Positions 22,948 through 33,388 of a stretch of 64,000 nt of DNA are shown here, piece by piece. A program made the translations under genes and the position numbers. The stretch is from contig NC_057808.1 in the NCBI RefSeq assembly GCF_018294505.1, positions 222,907,325 to 222,971,324 on the forward strand, given 5' to 3'. The notes under the pieces are model-generated. The model had not been told where the DNA came from. It did no database searches and was given only the letters and a program-made list of their open reading frames with translations. This stretch comes from Triticum aestivum. Taxonomy: Eukaryota > Streptophyta > Magnoliopsida > Poales > Poaceae. Positions within the stretch are counted from its first letter, which is position 1; every line of letters starts with the position of its first letter.

Positions 22948-24180
22948 TCACTCCTGCTGCTCTCTCTCAGGTAAAATAGCATAGAACATGTATAGCTCTC
23001 CTGATTCATCATATTGGAGCATGCAGATGAACCTGTCTCCTAATCGTGGGCTGCGCTTCTGATTGCTGCCCCCTAGTACTTCTCTGCGATCGTTAACAAT
23101 TTTGCTCCAATCTTTCACTATTGAGCATTCATCGCTTTCAGAAATCCTGAATGCACTAATGTGCACTATAGGATATCTTGGCCGTAAGCTAACAATTGAC
23201 ATGCGACCTTTAGTCTCGATCCACTGAGGCACAACTGTCATCGGGAGTCCCTGTTGAAGAACATCGTATAGTAATTAATATACTTAGCAATGAAAGTTTA
23301 GCTTGAAAAATAATGTATGCAAAAGATGCACTGAGGACTAATAGTAAAAATCTTACCATCTTTCCTAAATACATGTGACCGTAGTTCAATACGATCACTA
23401 TTGGTCGCACGTTTTGAGTACTAAGATTTTCAAATTCAGGAAAATGATTTCTCTTGACAGCATCAAGATCCTCAAGCCATGAAACATAATGACTTATCTC
23501 CTCGCAGTTTAGTTCAGCTCCGGGACAGTAGTAGGTCCTGTCTACTAAGCGCCGGACATGTTTGCTTGAATGGAAATAAGCTGTCAAGAAATTAGTTGTC
23601 AACTATTTTTGAATAAACAATATCAAAGACATAAATATGGTTGAGAAACTCACATAATGGTAGAACTGGAGGCGTCTGCACATCGACCCAGATGTCTCTA
23701 TTACCTTCAATATCATCTTCCGGACGAATATCAAAAGTGATAACCATATCAGGCTCAAATGCATAAGCCTTGCATAGTGCTTGCCAAGTTTTGCATTCAA
23801 AATAGGTGTACGTGTCTGCATTGTATAATTTGACGTTAAAAGTATAACCATGCTCGGTCTTCAGGTAAACTCTCTTTACCTCCATAGTTTCCATAGCACT
23901 GAAACCTATCTTATCCAAGACAACAATTCTTGCATGGCAGGGGATGCGCTAGTAGAATAGTGAAAATTAAAATTATAAGTTGAAGTAAATGAAGCATATA
24001 TAAGTCATGCTTAATTACGAAAAAAGACTTGTCGTTGTGACTTACTGTATCCACTTCGAAGGTCTCATCCAGCTTGATGCTGAAGCGCCTATCATCAACA
24101 AGGAAATTTCTGTCGCACAGGCCGCGCTGGTCTTCACAGAATTCGCACTTAATGAAATCTTTTTCGTCGTCAGACGACAT
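22948..24180 (-). CDS. Four-exon gene with two B3-like domains, carried by the CACTA
   Basis: On the - strand: exons 24180-24046, 23948-23654, 23580-23357 and 23250-22948, with introns of 97, 73 and 106 bp. All donors are consensus (GTAAGT, GTGAGT, GTAAGA) and all acceptors end in AG. The joined frame is open for 318 codons from MSSDDEKDF to LPEREQQE and a stop. A CEFCEDQRGLC stretch near the start has closely spaced cysteines. Residues about 31-118 resemble a B3 DNA-binding fold (FSIKLDE, RIPCHARIVVLD, WQALCKAYAFEPDMVITFDI). Residues about 205-300 look like a second one (LGKMGLPMTVVPQW, VKDWSKIVNDR, PRLGDRFICML). B3 proteins are plant nuclear regulators; a role here, perhaps in element control, is inference. 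The fold call needs a profile search. Confidence 0.75.
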
Positions 24181-24199
24181 TTCCTATGTTCATATAGGT

Positions 24200-24780
24200 G
24201 AAACATTAAACACTTACTACTTCTATTAATTCAACTACTTCTATTAGTTCAACTAGTTCTATTAATTCAACTAATTCAACTAAGCATTTAATAAAAATAA
24301 ACATGTTCTATTAATTTTCTTACTAAAATAAAGTAGCTAGTTCCATATAGTAATATTTTAATTAGATCATCAAATCTCAGATATCTAAATTTTCTTACTA
24401 AAAATAAACTAGTTCTATTAATTCAACTAAGAATTTACTAAAAATAAACTAGTTCTATTAATTTTCTTACTAAAATATATAAAGTAGCTATATATATAGT
24501 AATATTTTAATTAGATCATCAAATCTCATATACCTAAATTTTCTTACTAAAAATAAACTAGTTCTACTAATTCAACTAGTTCAACTAAGCATTTACTAAA
24601 AATAAACTAGTTATATTAATTCAACTAGTTCAAATAATCTCATATACCTAAATTTTCTTACTAAAAATAAACTTGTTCTATTAATTTTCATACTAAAAAT
24701 AAACTAGTTATATTAATTCAACTAGTTCAAATCTCATATATATACCTAATTAATATCTAGCTAATTCATCTAAAATTGAC
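24200..24780. repeat. AT-rich degenerate tandem repeats
   Basis: Repeated blocks such as TTTTCTTACTAAAAATAAACT and AGTTCTATTAATTCAACTA recur in changing order, upstream of the B3-like gene's start. No coding content. Confidence 0.75.
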
Positions 24781-24864
24781 ATTAATATTTAACATCTTTT
24801 CCATATAATTCATCTAACATTAACATTCTAACATTCTTATCTACGTAATTTATCTAACATTAAT

Positions 24865-25218
24865 CTAAACAACAGAAAACAGAAAATAAGTAAAAACAAT
24901 GTGTGTGTGTGTGTGTTTGTGTGTGTGTATGTGTGTGTGTACGAGCGGGGGGCGGCGGCGCGAGACGGCGATGCGACGGGGACGGCGCGACGACGAGCGG
25001 CGGGCCGGGGGCGACGGCGCGATCGAGACGGCGACGTAGTACGGGGCGGCGGCGACGGGCGGCGGGGGCGACGGCGGTGACGGCGACGACGGGCGGCGGG
25101 GCGGCGGGGCCTGCGAGGGCGGTGCGCGATGGGCGACGGCGGCGGCGGCGGCGATGTCGCGCGAAGTAGTTGGAGAAGAAGTGGTGGACGATGAAACTGA
25201 ATTTTTCTTAAGTGCCAT
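24865..25218 (-). other. GT microsatellite plus GC-rich block, possible upstream exon
   Basis: A (GT)n run at about 24900-24940 is joined to a GC-rich block (24945-25160) of CGGCG-type repeats. On the - strand the block is open from an ATG at 25218 (MALKKNSVSSSTTSSP, then Ala/Pro/Arg-rich). It lies just inside subterminal-type repeats and upstream of the B3-like gene on the same strand, so it could be a leader or first exon. Low complexity makes a real protein uncertain. Confidence 0.35.
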
Positions 25219-25224
25219 ATATAT

Positions 25225-25395
25225 AGGAGGGGCCTTTAGTACCGGTTGGAGCCACTAACCGGTACTAAAGGCCAATTTTCGCCAGGCCAAGGGGCGGGAA
25301 ACTGCCACTTTAGTACCGGTTCGTGGCTCCAACCGGTACTAAAGCCCCCCTTTAGTACTGGTTGGAGCCACGACCCGGTACTAAAGGGGTGCGCT
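25225..25395. repeat. Internal CACTA subterminal-type repeats
   Basis: Several copies of TTTAGTACCGGTT and AACCGGTACTAAAG in both orientations, the same motif as at the ends, here in the interior. This may mark a former end or an internal duplication. Confidence 0.75.
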
Positions 25396-25800
25396 GGCGC
25401 AGGAGCGGTGCGGGCAAGTTTAGTCCCACCTTGCTAGCCGAGGGGCGCCCGCACCAGTTTAAAAGCCCCGACGCAGCTGCTGTCTCGAACTCCTCTCTAT
25501 AGCAGGCTTCTGGGCCTAACTTCGGCGCGCTGCCCTGTGAGCCTGCTTGCCCTTCTGGGCCTGTATTTGCAAACCCTAGGTCTGGCAGGCCCACTGGGTA
25601 GCGCCCCAACAATTTTTTATATAATTTTCATCTATTTATTTCTGAGTAGTTTTTTTGCTGTATTTAGTTTCTTTGTGAATATAAAAAAATTATATAGTTT
25701 TTTCTTTTCAGCATTATTTATTTTCTGCTATTTATTTTTGAGTAATTTTTTATATAGTTTTTGTCTTTTTTTTTTCTGTTTTATTTATTTTCTGTTTTGT
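25396..25800. other. CACTA interior, T-rich, no gene
   Basis: Mixed GC sequence to about 25610, then a strongly T-rich stretch up to the tandem array. No gene seen. Confidence 0.5.
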
Positions 25801-28167
25801 CTTTTGCACATCCTATGTGGGTGAAATGATGATACCATGCCAAGTTTCGACATTTTCAGAGTTCATTTTGTAGTGATTTACAATTTCACGGTCATTTAGC
25901 TCTCTAAACAAATCGGTAAATGACTAAAAAATAGCAAATGATGTCAGAAAGTTTTGAAAATTGATGACGTCGCTTTGAATGGTGTGTACGGAACGCAAAA
26001 AAGTCTGGAGTTGTAATAAGTTTAAAAAAATGAAGTGCCCATGTAACAGATGAGTTCTCGTCAGAAACCCTGATACTTCGAAAGAGATTGTCCAGTTTGT
26101 ACACGAAGTGCGTCCAGTTTTTGCCGTAACCCTCTCTACTCTTTTGCACATGCTATGTGGGTGAAATGATGATACCATGCCAAGTTTCGACATTTTCAGA
26201 GTTCATTTTGTAGTGATTTTCAATTTCACGGTCATTTAGCTCTCTAAACAAATCGGTAAATGACTAAAAAATAGCAAATGATGTCAGAAAGTTTGAAAAT
26301 TGATGACGTCGCTTTGAATGGTGTGTACGGAACGCAAAAAAGTCTGGAGTTGTAATAAGTTTAAAAAATGAAGTGCCATGTAACAGATGAGTTCTCGTCA
26401 GAAACCCTGATACTTCGAAAGAGATTGTCCAGTTTGTACACGAAGTGCGTCCAGTTTTTGCCGTAACCCTCTCTACTCTTTTGCACATGCTATGTGGGTG
26501 AAATGACTGATACCATGCCAAGTTTCGACATTTTCAGAGTTCATTTTGTAGTGATTTTCAATTTCACGGTCATTTAGCTCTCTAAACAAATCGGTAAATG
26601 ACTAAAAAATAGCAAATGATGTCAGAAAGTTTTGAAAATTGATGACGTCGCTTTGAATGGTGTGTACGGAACGCAAAAAAGTCTGGAGTTGTAATAAGTT
26701 TAAAAAAATGAAGTGCCCATGTAACAGATGAGTTCTCGTCAGAAACCCTGATACTTCGAAAGAGATGTCCAGTTTGTACACGAAGTGCGTCCAGTTTTTG
26801 CCGTAACCCTCTCTACTCTTTTGCACATGCTATGTGGGTGAAATGATGATACCATGCCAAGTTTCGACATTTTCAGAGTTCATTTTGTAGTGATTTTCAA
26901 TTTCACGGTCATTTAGCTCTCTAAACAAATCGGTAAATGACTGAAAAATAGCAAATGATGTCAGAAAGTTTTGAAAATTGATGACGTCGCTTTGAATGGT
27001 GCGTACGGAACGCAAAAAAGTCTGGAGTTGTAATAAGTTTAAAAAAATGAAGTGCCATGTAACAGATGAGTTCTCGTCCGAAACCCTGATACTTCGAAAG
27101 AGATTGTCCAGTTTGTACACGAAGTGCGTCCAGTTTTTGCCGTAACCCTCTCTACTCTTTTGCACATGCTATGTGGGTGAAATGATGATACCATGCCAAG
27201 TTTCGACATTTTCAGAGTTCATTTTGTAGTGATTTTCAATTTCACGGTCATTTAGCTCTCTAAACAAATCGGTAAATGACTAAAAAATAGCAAATGATGT
27301 CAGAAAGTGTTGAAAATTGATGACGTCGCTTTGAATGGTGCGTACGGAACGCAAAAAAGTCTGGAGTTGTAATAAGTTTAAAAAAATGAAGTGCCAGTGT
27401 AACAGATGAGTTCTCGTCCGAAACCCTGATACTTCGAAAGAGATTGTCCAGTTTGTACACGAAGTGCGTCCAGTTTTTGCCGTAACCCTCTCTACTCTTT
27501 TGCACATGCTATGTGGGTGAAATGATGATACCATGCCAAGTTTCGACATTTTCAGAGTTCATTTTGTAGTGATTTTCAATTTCACGGTCATTTAGCTCTC
27601 TAAACAAATCGGTAAATGACTGAAAAATAGCAAATGATGTCAGAAAGTATTGAAAATTGATGACGTCGCTTTGAATGGTGCGTACGGAACGCAAAAAAAG
27701 TCTGGAGTTGTAATAAGTTTAAAAAAATGAAGTGCCAGTGTAACAGATGAGTTCTCGTCCGAAACCCTGATACTCCGAAAGAGATTGTCCAGTTTGTACA
27801 CGAAGTGCGTCCAGTTTTTGCCGTAACCCTCTCTAATCTTTTGCACATGCTATGTGGGTGAAATGATGATACCATGCCAAGTTTCGACATTTTCAGAGTT
27901 CATTTTGTAGTGATTTTCAATTTCACGGTCATTTAGCTCTCTAAACAAATCGGTAAATGACTGAAAAATAGCAAATGATGTCAGAAAGTTTTGAAAATTG
28001 ATGACGTCGCTTTGAATGGTGTGTACGGAACGCAAAAAAGTCTGGAGTTGTAATAAGTTTAAAAAAATGAAGTGCCCATGTAACAGATGAGTTCTCGTCA
28101 GAAACCCTGATACTTCGAAAGAGATTGTCCAGTTTGTACACGAAGTGCGTCCAGTTTTTGCCGTAAC
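25801..28167. repeat. Tandem array, seven copies of a 340-bp unit
   Basis: Copies begin (at CTTTTGCACA) at 25801, 26141, 26478, 26818, 27157, 27497 and 27838, spacing 337-341 bp; the seventh ends at about 28167. Identity between copies is very high by eye (mostly single-base changes and 1-3 base indels). After the last copy the sequence jumps to a piece matching the middle of the unit (GTCCGGAGTTGTAATAAGTT), so an eighth copy has been partly deleted. The recurring 60-120 codon ORFs on the - strand are by-products of the repeat. Confidence 0.95.
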
Positions 28168-28208
28168 ACAAGAAGTCCGGAGTTGTAATAAGTTATTAAA
28201 GATAAAAA

Positions 28209-28341
28209 AGAGGCACAATGGTCGTTAATTAGCTTCAAGCCTTTCGAAATAGTGCAAACTGCACTGCACATAGCTCCGTGCAGTCTACACTATTCCTCAA
28301 GGCTTAAAGCTAAGCAACGTGCAGATGAGCATTGCGCCTCT
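28209..28341. other. Second imperfect foldback in the CACTA
   Basis: Arms pair from AGAGGCACAATG (28209) with CATTGCGCCTCT (to 28341), then TTAGCTTCAAGCC with GGCTTAAAGCTAA, then AATAGTG...ACTGCAC with GTGCAGT...CACTATT. One unpaired stretch of about 10 bases is on the right arm. The whole is about 133 bp. Confidence 0.6.
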
Positions 28342-28424
28342 CCTTCATCACTCAGGGCTTATAAACCGCTCCTAGTGCCTCTCTCTTCACGAGGTGGGAC
28401 TAAAAAACAGCTTACTAAGAAACT

Positions 28425-28670
28425 ATAGTACCGGTTCATGGCACGAACCGGTACTAAAGGTGCCCGTGGGGCCCCAGCCTGACCACAGCCTGACGCAGCC
28501 TCATTAGTACCGGTTCGTGACACGAACCGGTAGTAAAGGTTGCTCACGAACCGGTACTAATGATCTCCGCCCGCCTAGCCGTTGGAACCGGCACTAATGG
28601 ACACATTAGTGCCGGCTTAAAATCAAACCGGCACTAATGTGCTTCACATTTGACCCTTTTTCTACTAGTG
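28425..28670. repeat. CACTA right subterminal and terminal repeats
   Basis: Six or more ACCGGT-centred motifs (CCGGTTCGTG, ACGAACCGGTACTAA, CCGGCACTAATG) in both orientations, ending TTTTTCTACTAGTG. Confidence 0.85.
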
Positions 28671-28840
28671 CATGCGCGCCTGTGCTATTATGTTGGCATA
28701 GGTTACATCGTGTGTCTAGCCTCGCTATATATGAGAGGCCTAGGATACAAGTGTCCTATTAGAACACGACTCCATATCCTATCTAAACACAATACTACTC
28801 ATAGTCCAACTGTAATCTACCTTGTACACAATATTCGACA

Positions 28841-28979
28841 CGTTGGCGTTTTCTTTCATCAGTTTCTTGTGGGGAATTTAAGATATGAAACGGACGATGA
28901 ACTAGAAGAATGGGTTCATGATTATGTGGGTAATATTTCTCGTGTTGATGGTACAATAAAGCGGCGAGGAAATTGATGA
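28841..28979 (+). pseudogene. Short coding-like fragment, unknown
   Basis: Directly right of the copia-type LTR the frame reads GNLRYETDDELEEWVHDYVG and ends at a stop at 28974-28976. The composition is protein-like and acidic, but I do not recognise it. It could be the end of a host or transposon gene cut by the insertion. Confidence 0.25.
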
Positions 28980-29796
28980 GGAAAGGGGAGGAAAGAGTAT
29001 CAGCCATGAATGTTTTGTTACTGCACATGTACATGCGTGCGTTCTGGAGGTAGGAGATGACGGTTCGCTCACTGCCTCCCTGGGTCGTGTGGTTGCTGCT
29101 CACTCTAGGATGACTCGATGAGCCTCCGCTGGTCTATGGCTGCGTGGATTTTTTTTAGAAAAAGAAACCACTAAAAATGTTGATAAATATTAGAATATTA
29201 TTTGTACTCCGGTAAAATAGTTTTATGACAAAATAAAATTTTATTTTGCACGTATTTGTATTATAAGCTCTATGGAAATATTTAAATTACTCAAAAAGCC
29301 AATTCAGAGTTTTGTAAATTCCCAAAATGATAGTTGTGCCATATTAAGTATTTCCAAATATATTTTGGAGAAGTCACATTATCTCCTCTCACTAAATTTA
29401 TTGAATAATTTGGAAATATTTATATGGCACTAAAACTCCAAATATGATCTATTTCAAATGGAACTCCAAATTTCAAATAACTTTTTTATGAAATATCTAT
29501 CCACCATATTTGAGAAAGTCATTTTATTCTCACTCCATAATTTGGAATGTGGTTTCAAAATATTTCAAATGAGTCAAAAAGAAATGAATGCCCTTTGAAT
29601 TCTTGAATAAACGTCCCCAACCATAGTTTCATTGTTCAAAATGTTATCCAACTTTATAACATGGTTAGAAAAAGTTTAAACAAGGACTCAAAAGTTTTAA
29701 TTCCATTGAAAATTGAAGCAATTCACACAATATTACTTATTTATTAACATTCCAAAATTTGAATTTTTTTGGAATGTTACAGAACTCCCTAAGAAG
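28980..29796. other. AT-rich DNA, unclassified, with a small perfect hairpin
   Basis: No coding motif. Near the right end AACATTCCAAAA and TTTTGGAATGTT form a hairpin (about 29746-29779), and GGAATGTTACA resembles the end of an LTR, so this may be part of an old LTR. Confidence 0.4.
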
Positions 29797-32789
29797 CACA
29801 TACACACAAAAAAGCAAATACTTGCACCCAACGCGGGCAAGAGGGTTGTAAATCCCCTTGAACTCGTTACTTGAAAGGATTAATTCTGATAGTTATAGAT
29901 AGATAAATAAATTGCAAACCGGAATAAAAGTAAATAAATTGTGGCAAGGTATTTTTGGTTTTTATAATATGTAAAAGTAGACCCCGGGGCCATAGTTTTC
30001 ACTAGAGGCTTCTGTCTCGAACACATAGCATACGATGGGTGAACACATTACTTTTGGGCAATTAATAGAAAAGTGCAGAGTTATGACGTATTCATGGCAA
30101 TGATCATGTATATAGGCATCACGTCCGAGACAAGTACACCGACTCCTGTCTACATCTACTATTATTACTCCATCAATCAACCGCTATCCAGCATGCATCT
30201 ATGGTATTAAGTTCATGAAAAACAGAGTAGCACCTTAAATAAGATGACAAGATGTAGACAAAGTAAACCCAATCGATATGAATAAACCCCGTTGTTTTAC
30301 CCCTAATGGCAACAACATTATGTGTGCTTCGCTACCCTTTCTTTCACTGGGTGAGGACACTGAAAGATTGAACCCATTACAAAGCACCTCTCTCACTTAA
30401 GATAAATCAATCTAGTTGGCCAAACAAAATGGATAGATAAGAGAGAAATACAAAGATGTAACAATCATGCGTAATAAACTTCAAAAAATACTCAATTACT
30501 TTCAATGAATTATCTGATCATAAACCCACATTTCATCAGATCCTAAAAAACACACCGCAAAAGAAGATTACATCAGATAGAACTCCAAGAAGATCGAGGA
30601 GAACATGGTATTTCATACGTCTCTAATGTATCTATAATTTTTTGTTGTTCCATGCTATTATATTATATGTATTTGGATGTTTTATATGCATTAATATGCT
30701 ATTTTATATTATTTTTGGGACTAACCTATTAGCCTAGAGCCTAGTGACAGTTTCTGTTTTTTTTTCCTTGTTTTTGAGTTTCGCAGAAAAGGAAGACCAA
30801 ACTGAGTCCAAACGGAATAAAATTTCCGCGATGATTTTTCTTGGACCAGAAGACACCCAGAGACTAGGTGTTCAAGTCAGAAGAGACACAAGGCGGCGAC
30901 AATGGGGGAGGGTGTGCCCCCTACCTTGTGGGCCCCTCGGTGACCTCCTGACCCAGATCTTCCTCCTATATATTCAGATATATTCCCAAACCACCAGAAG
31001 TATCCACGAAAACACGTTTCCACCGCCGCAACCTTCTGTTACCGTGAGATCCCATCTTGGGGCCTTTTCCGGCATCCTATCGGAGGGGGATTCGATCATG
31101 GAGGTCATCTACATCAACCCTATTGCCCTTCTGATGAAGTGTGAGTAGTTTACCAAAGACCTACGGGTCCATAGCTAGTAGCTAGATGACTTCTTCTCTC
31201 TCTTTGATTCTCAATACCATGTTCTCCTCGATGTTCTTGGAGATCTATCCGATGTAATCTTCTTTTGCGGTGTGTTTGTCGAGATCCGATGAATTGTGGA
31301 TTTATGATCAGCTTATCTATGAATATTATTGGAATCTTCTCTGAATTTTTTTATGCATGATTTGATATCTTTGTACTTCTCTTCGAACTGTCGGTCTGGT
31401 TTGGCCAACTAGATTGGTTTTTCTTGCAATGAGAGAAGTGCTTAGCTTTGGGTTCAATCTTGCGGTGTCCTCACCCAGTGACAAAGTAGGGGTAGCGAGG
31501 CCCGTATTGTATTGTTGCCATAGGGGATAAAAATATGGGGTTTACATCATATTGCTTGAGTTTATTCCTCTACATCATGTCATCTTACTTAAAGCGTTAC
31601 TCTGTTCTTCATGAACTTAATACTCTAGATGCAGGCAGGAGTCAGTCGATGTGTGGAGTAATAGTAGTAGATGCAGGCAGGAGTCGGTCTACTAGACACG
31701 GACGTGATGCCTATATTACATAATCATTGCCTTGGATATCGTCATAACTTTGTGTTTTTCTATCATTTGCTCGACAGTAATTTGTTCACCCACCGTATTA
31801 TTTGCTATCTTGAGTGAAGCCTCTAGTGAAACCTATGGCCCCCGGGTCTATTTTCCATCATATAAGTTTCCGATCTACTATTTTGCAATCTTTTATTTTC
31901 AGATCTATAAACCAAAAAGCCAAAAATATTTACTTTATCTTTTGTTTAGTTCTATTTATCTCTATCAGATCTCACCTTTGCAAGTGACCGTGAAGGGATT
32001 GACAACCCCTTTATCACGTTGGGTGCAAGTGTTTGATTGTTTGTGCAAGTATTGGTGATTTTTGCGTTCTTCTCCTACTGGATTGGTACCTTGGTTCTCT
32101 AATTGAGGAAAATACTTATCTCTACTTTGCTGCATTACCCTTTCCTATTCAAGGGAAAAACCAACGCAAGCTCAAGAAGTAGCAGTATTGAAGATCAAAG
32201 AGATAGAAGAAGCCATCTAGCTGCTAGATATGGACTCGTAAGTCTGTGGTGAACTACTCACACATCATCAGAAGGCAGCAAGGATGATGTAAAAGCCCTC
32301 CGTGATCGATTCCCTCTCTGGCAGAGTACCAAAAAGGCCTCCAGATGGGATCGTGGAAGAACACAAGTTTGCGGCGGCGGAAAAAAGGTTTCGGGTAGCT
32401 CTCTGTTGGTTTGGGAATATTTAGGAATTTATAGAATTGGAATTAGGTCAAACGAAGCTACGAGGGGCCCACGAGCTCAGGGGCGCGCCTACCCCCAGGG
32501 CGCACCTGGTGAGCTTGTGGCCCTCTCGTATATCTTCTGGCCTCCCCCCGAAGCTTCTAGGCTCCCTTTTGGTCGAGAAAAATCACCGTAAAGTTTCATT
32601 GTGTTTGGACTTCATTTGGTACTGATTTTCTAAAAAGCCAAAAACAGGATCTGGAAATTGGCACTAGGTTAATAGGTTAGTCCCAGAATAATGATATAAA
32701 ATAGCATATAAATGCATATAAAGCATGCAAGATTGATAATATAATAGCACGAAACAATAAAAAATTATAGATATGTTGGAGACGTATCA
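29797..32789 (-). repeat. Truncated - strand LTR (TGATACGTCTCC-type family), split by a solo LTR
   Basis: Parts 29797-30612 and 32190-32789 match, in the same orientation, the LTRs at 37017-38597 and 42133-56082. The right end GAGACGTATCA is intact; the left end lacks about 140 bp present in full copies. No internal domain or partner LTR is attached, so it is a truncated solo LTR. The family is one of the abundant Triticeae gypsy-like groups (Sabrina/WHAM-like by memory). Confidence 0.75.
30613..32184 (+). repeat. Solo LTR, + strand, with target duplication
   Basis: 1572 bp, starting TCATACGTCTC (first G of the usual TGATACGTCTC mutated) and ending CTCAAGAAGTAGCA. The 5-bp duplication GTATT is at 30608-30612 and 32185-32189. 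A complete LTR with matching duplication and no internal domain is the product of recombination between two LTRs. It inserted, in opposite orientation, into a related LTR. Confidence 0.92.
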
Positions 32790-33388
32790 AGTAACAACAT
32801 GCGAACAAATCTATAACACACAAACAGGAAACACCCAGATACGAACACTAAGGTTGAACTGGTGTGGAATTAACCATGAACTTCATGAATACAAGTGGAT
32901 AAATCAAACATGTCTACATGTACATACGCCCATACGGATCTTCAATAGCTGGGGTAGTGAGGGAGGGGGAGATGATTGTTACCTGTCCATTGACGGTGAG
33001 GGAAATCGACAACAACGATGAGGGAAACCGACGCTATCGGGAAGGTTCGAGATTTCGAGTAGAAGTGCGGGAGGAGGGGGCGATGGGAAATTATGAGTGT
33101 GGTTTATTGATAGCAACAAGCAAGGTATTTACTGACGGTGGAGAAAATTTAGCATGACCCCTTTTGGAAATGTAGGTGGGAAGGGGAAAAAGTCAGGGAG
33201 CAAACAAATGGAGGGAACCAATTTTTTTGACTATACAAACTATTTTTGTAACAGAGACAGGACAACTTTCAGAAAGAACGTGAACACTTTCAAAAATAAC
33301 GTGAACATTTTCATAAATACGATTCACGCACTTGTACATGCATTGTTTTTTATTTGGTTATGCACGCATGTGTGTGGGTTTGATGCAC
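32790..33388. other. Unclassified sequence
   Basis: Mixed composition with a G-rich patch near 32945-33090. No domain recognised in either strand. Confidence 0.4.

Larger units (their letters stand above)
22233..28670 (-). mobile_element. Non-autonomous CACTA transposon
   Basis: Left end CACTAGTGCAGAACC, right end the inverse of CACTAGTAGAAAAAGGG. Subterminal regions (22233-22430, 28425-28660) carry many ACCGGTACTAAAG / CTTTAGTACCGGT copies in both orientations, characteristic of Triticeae CACTA elements. The 3-bp flanks are CTT and CAT, an imperfect duplication. No TNP2-type transposase was found, so it is non-autonomous. Contents in order: foldback, four-exon gene (- strand), AT-rich repeats, GT run and GC-rich exon-like block, internal subterminal-type repeats, 340-bp tandem array, second foldback, right end. 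Confidence 0.9.
19825..28840 (-). mobile_element. Small non-autonomous copia-type LTR element, split by a CACTA
   Basis: Two LTRs of about 365 bp (19825-20188 and 22036-28840, the latter minus the CACTA at 22233-28670) flank a 1.85 kb internal domain. Orientation is - strand: next to the right LTR is TGGTATCATGAGC (22033-22021), close to the initiator-Met primer site TGGTATCAGAGC of copia elements. The internal domain codes for no gag or pol. LTRs differ by roughly 4 percent by eye. Flanks show no matching 5-bp duplication (CAGGA left, CGTTG right), so one side has been rearranged or mutated. Confidence 0.8.
22036..28840 (-). repeat. LTR (5' in element orientation), interrupted
   Basis: LTR parts 22036-22232 and 28671-28840 align with 19825-20188. 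The CACTA sits between the matched CCGGCTCCCCTT and GCGCG(C/T)CTGTGC stretches. Confidence 0.85.

Noticed and set aside
24903..25169. 88-codon ORF across the GT run and CGG-rich block (+)
   Set aside because: Val-Cys repeats and Arg/Gly runs come from simple sequence.
25801..28167. Possible CRISPR array
   Set aside because: Units of 340 bp are contiguous tandem repeats without unique spacers, in a plant-type transposon.
25904..28218. Repeated 60-120 codon ORFs on the - strand with MSKLGMVSSFHPHSMCK-type starts
   Set aside because: They recur only because the 340-bp unit recurs; small indels shift frame between copies.
29797..32789. Reading 29797-32789 as one complete retrotransposon
   Set aside because: The middle is a solo LTR with its own GTATT duplication and opposite orientation; the outer parts form only one truncated LTR.
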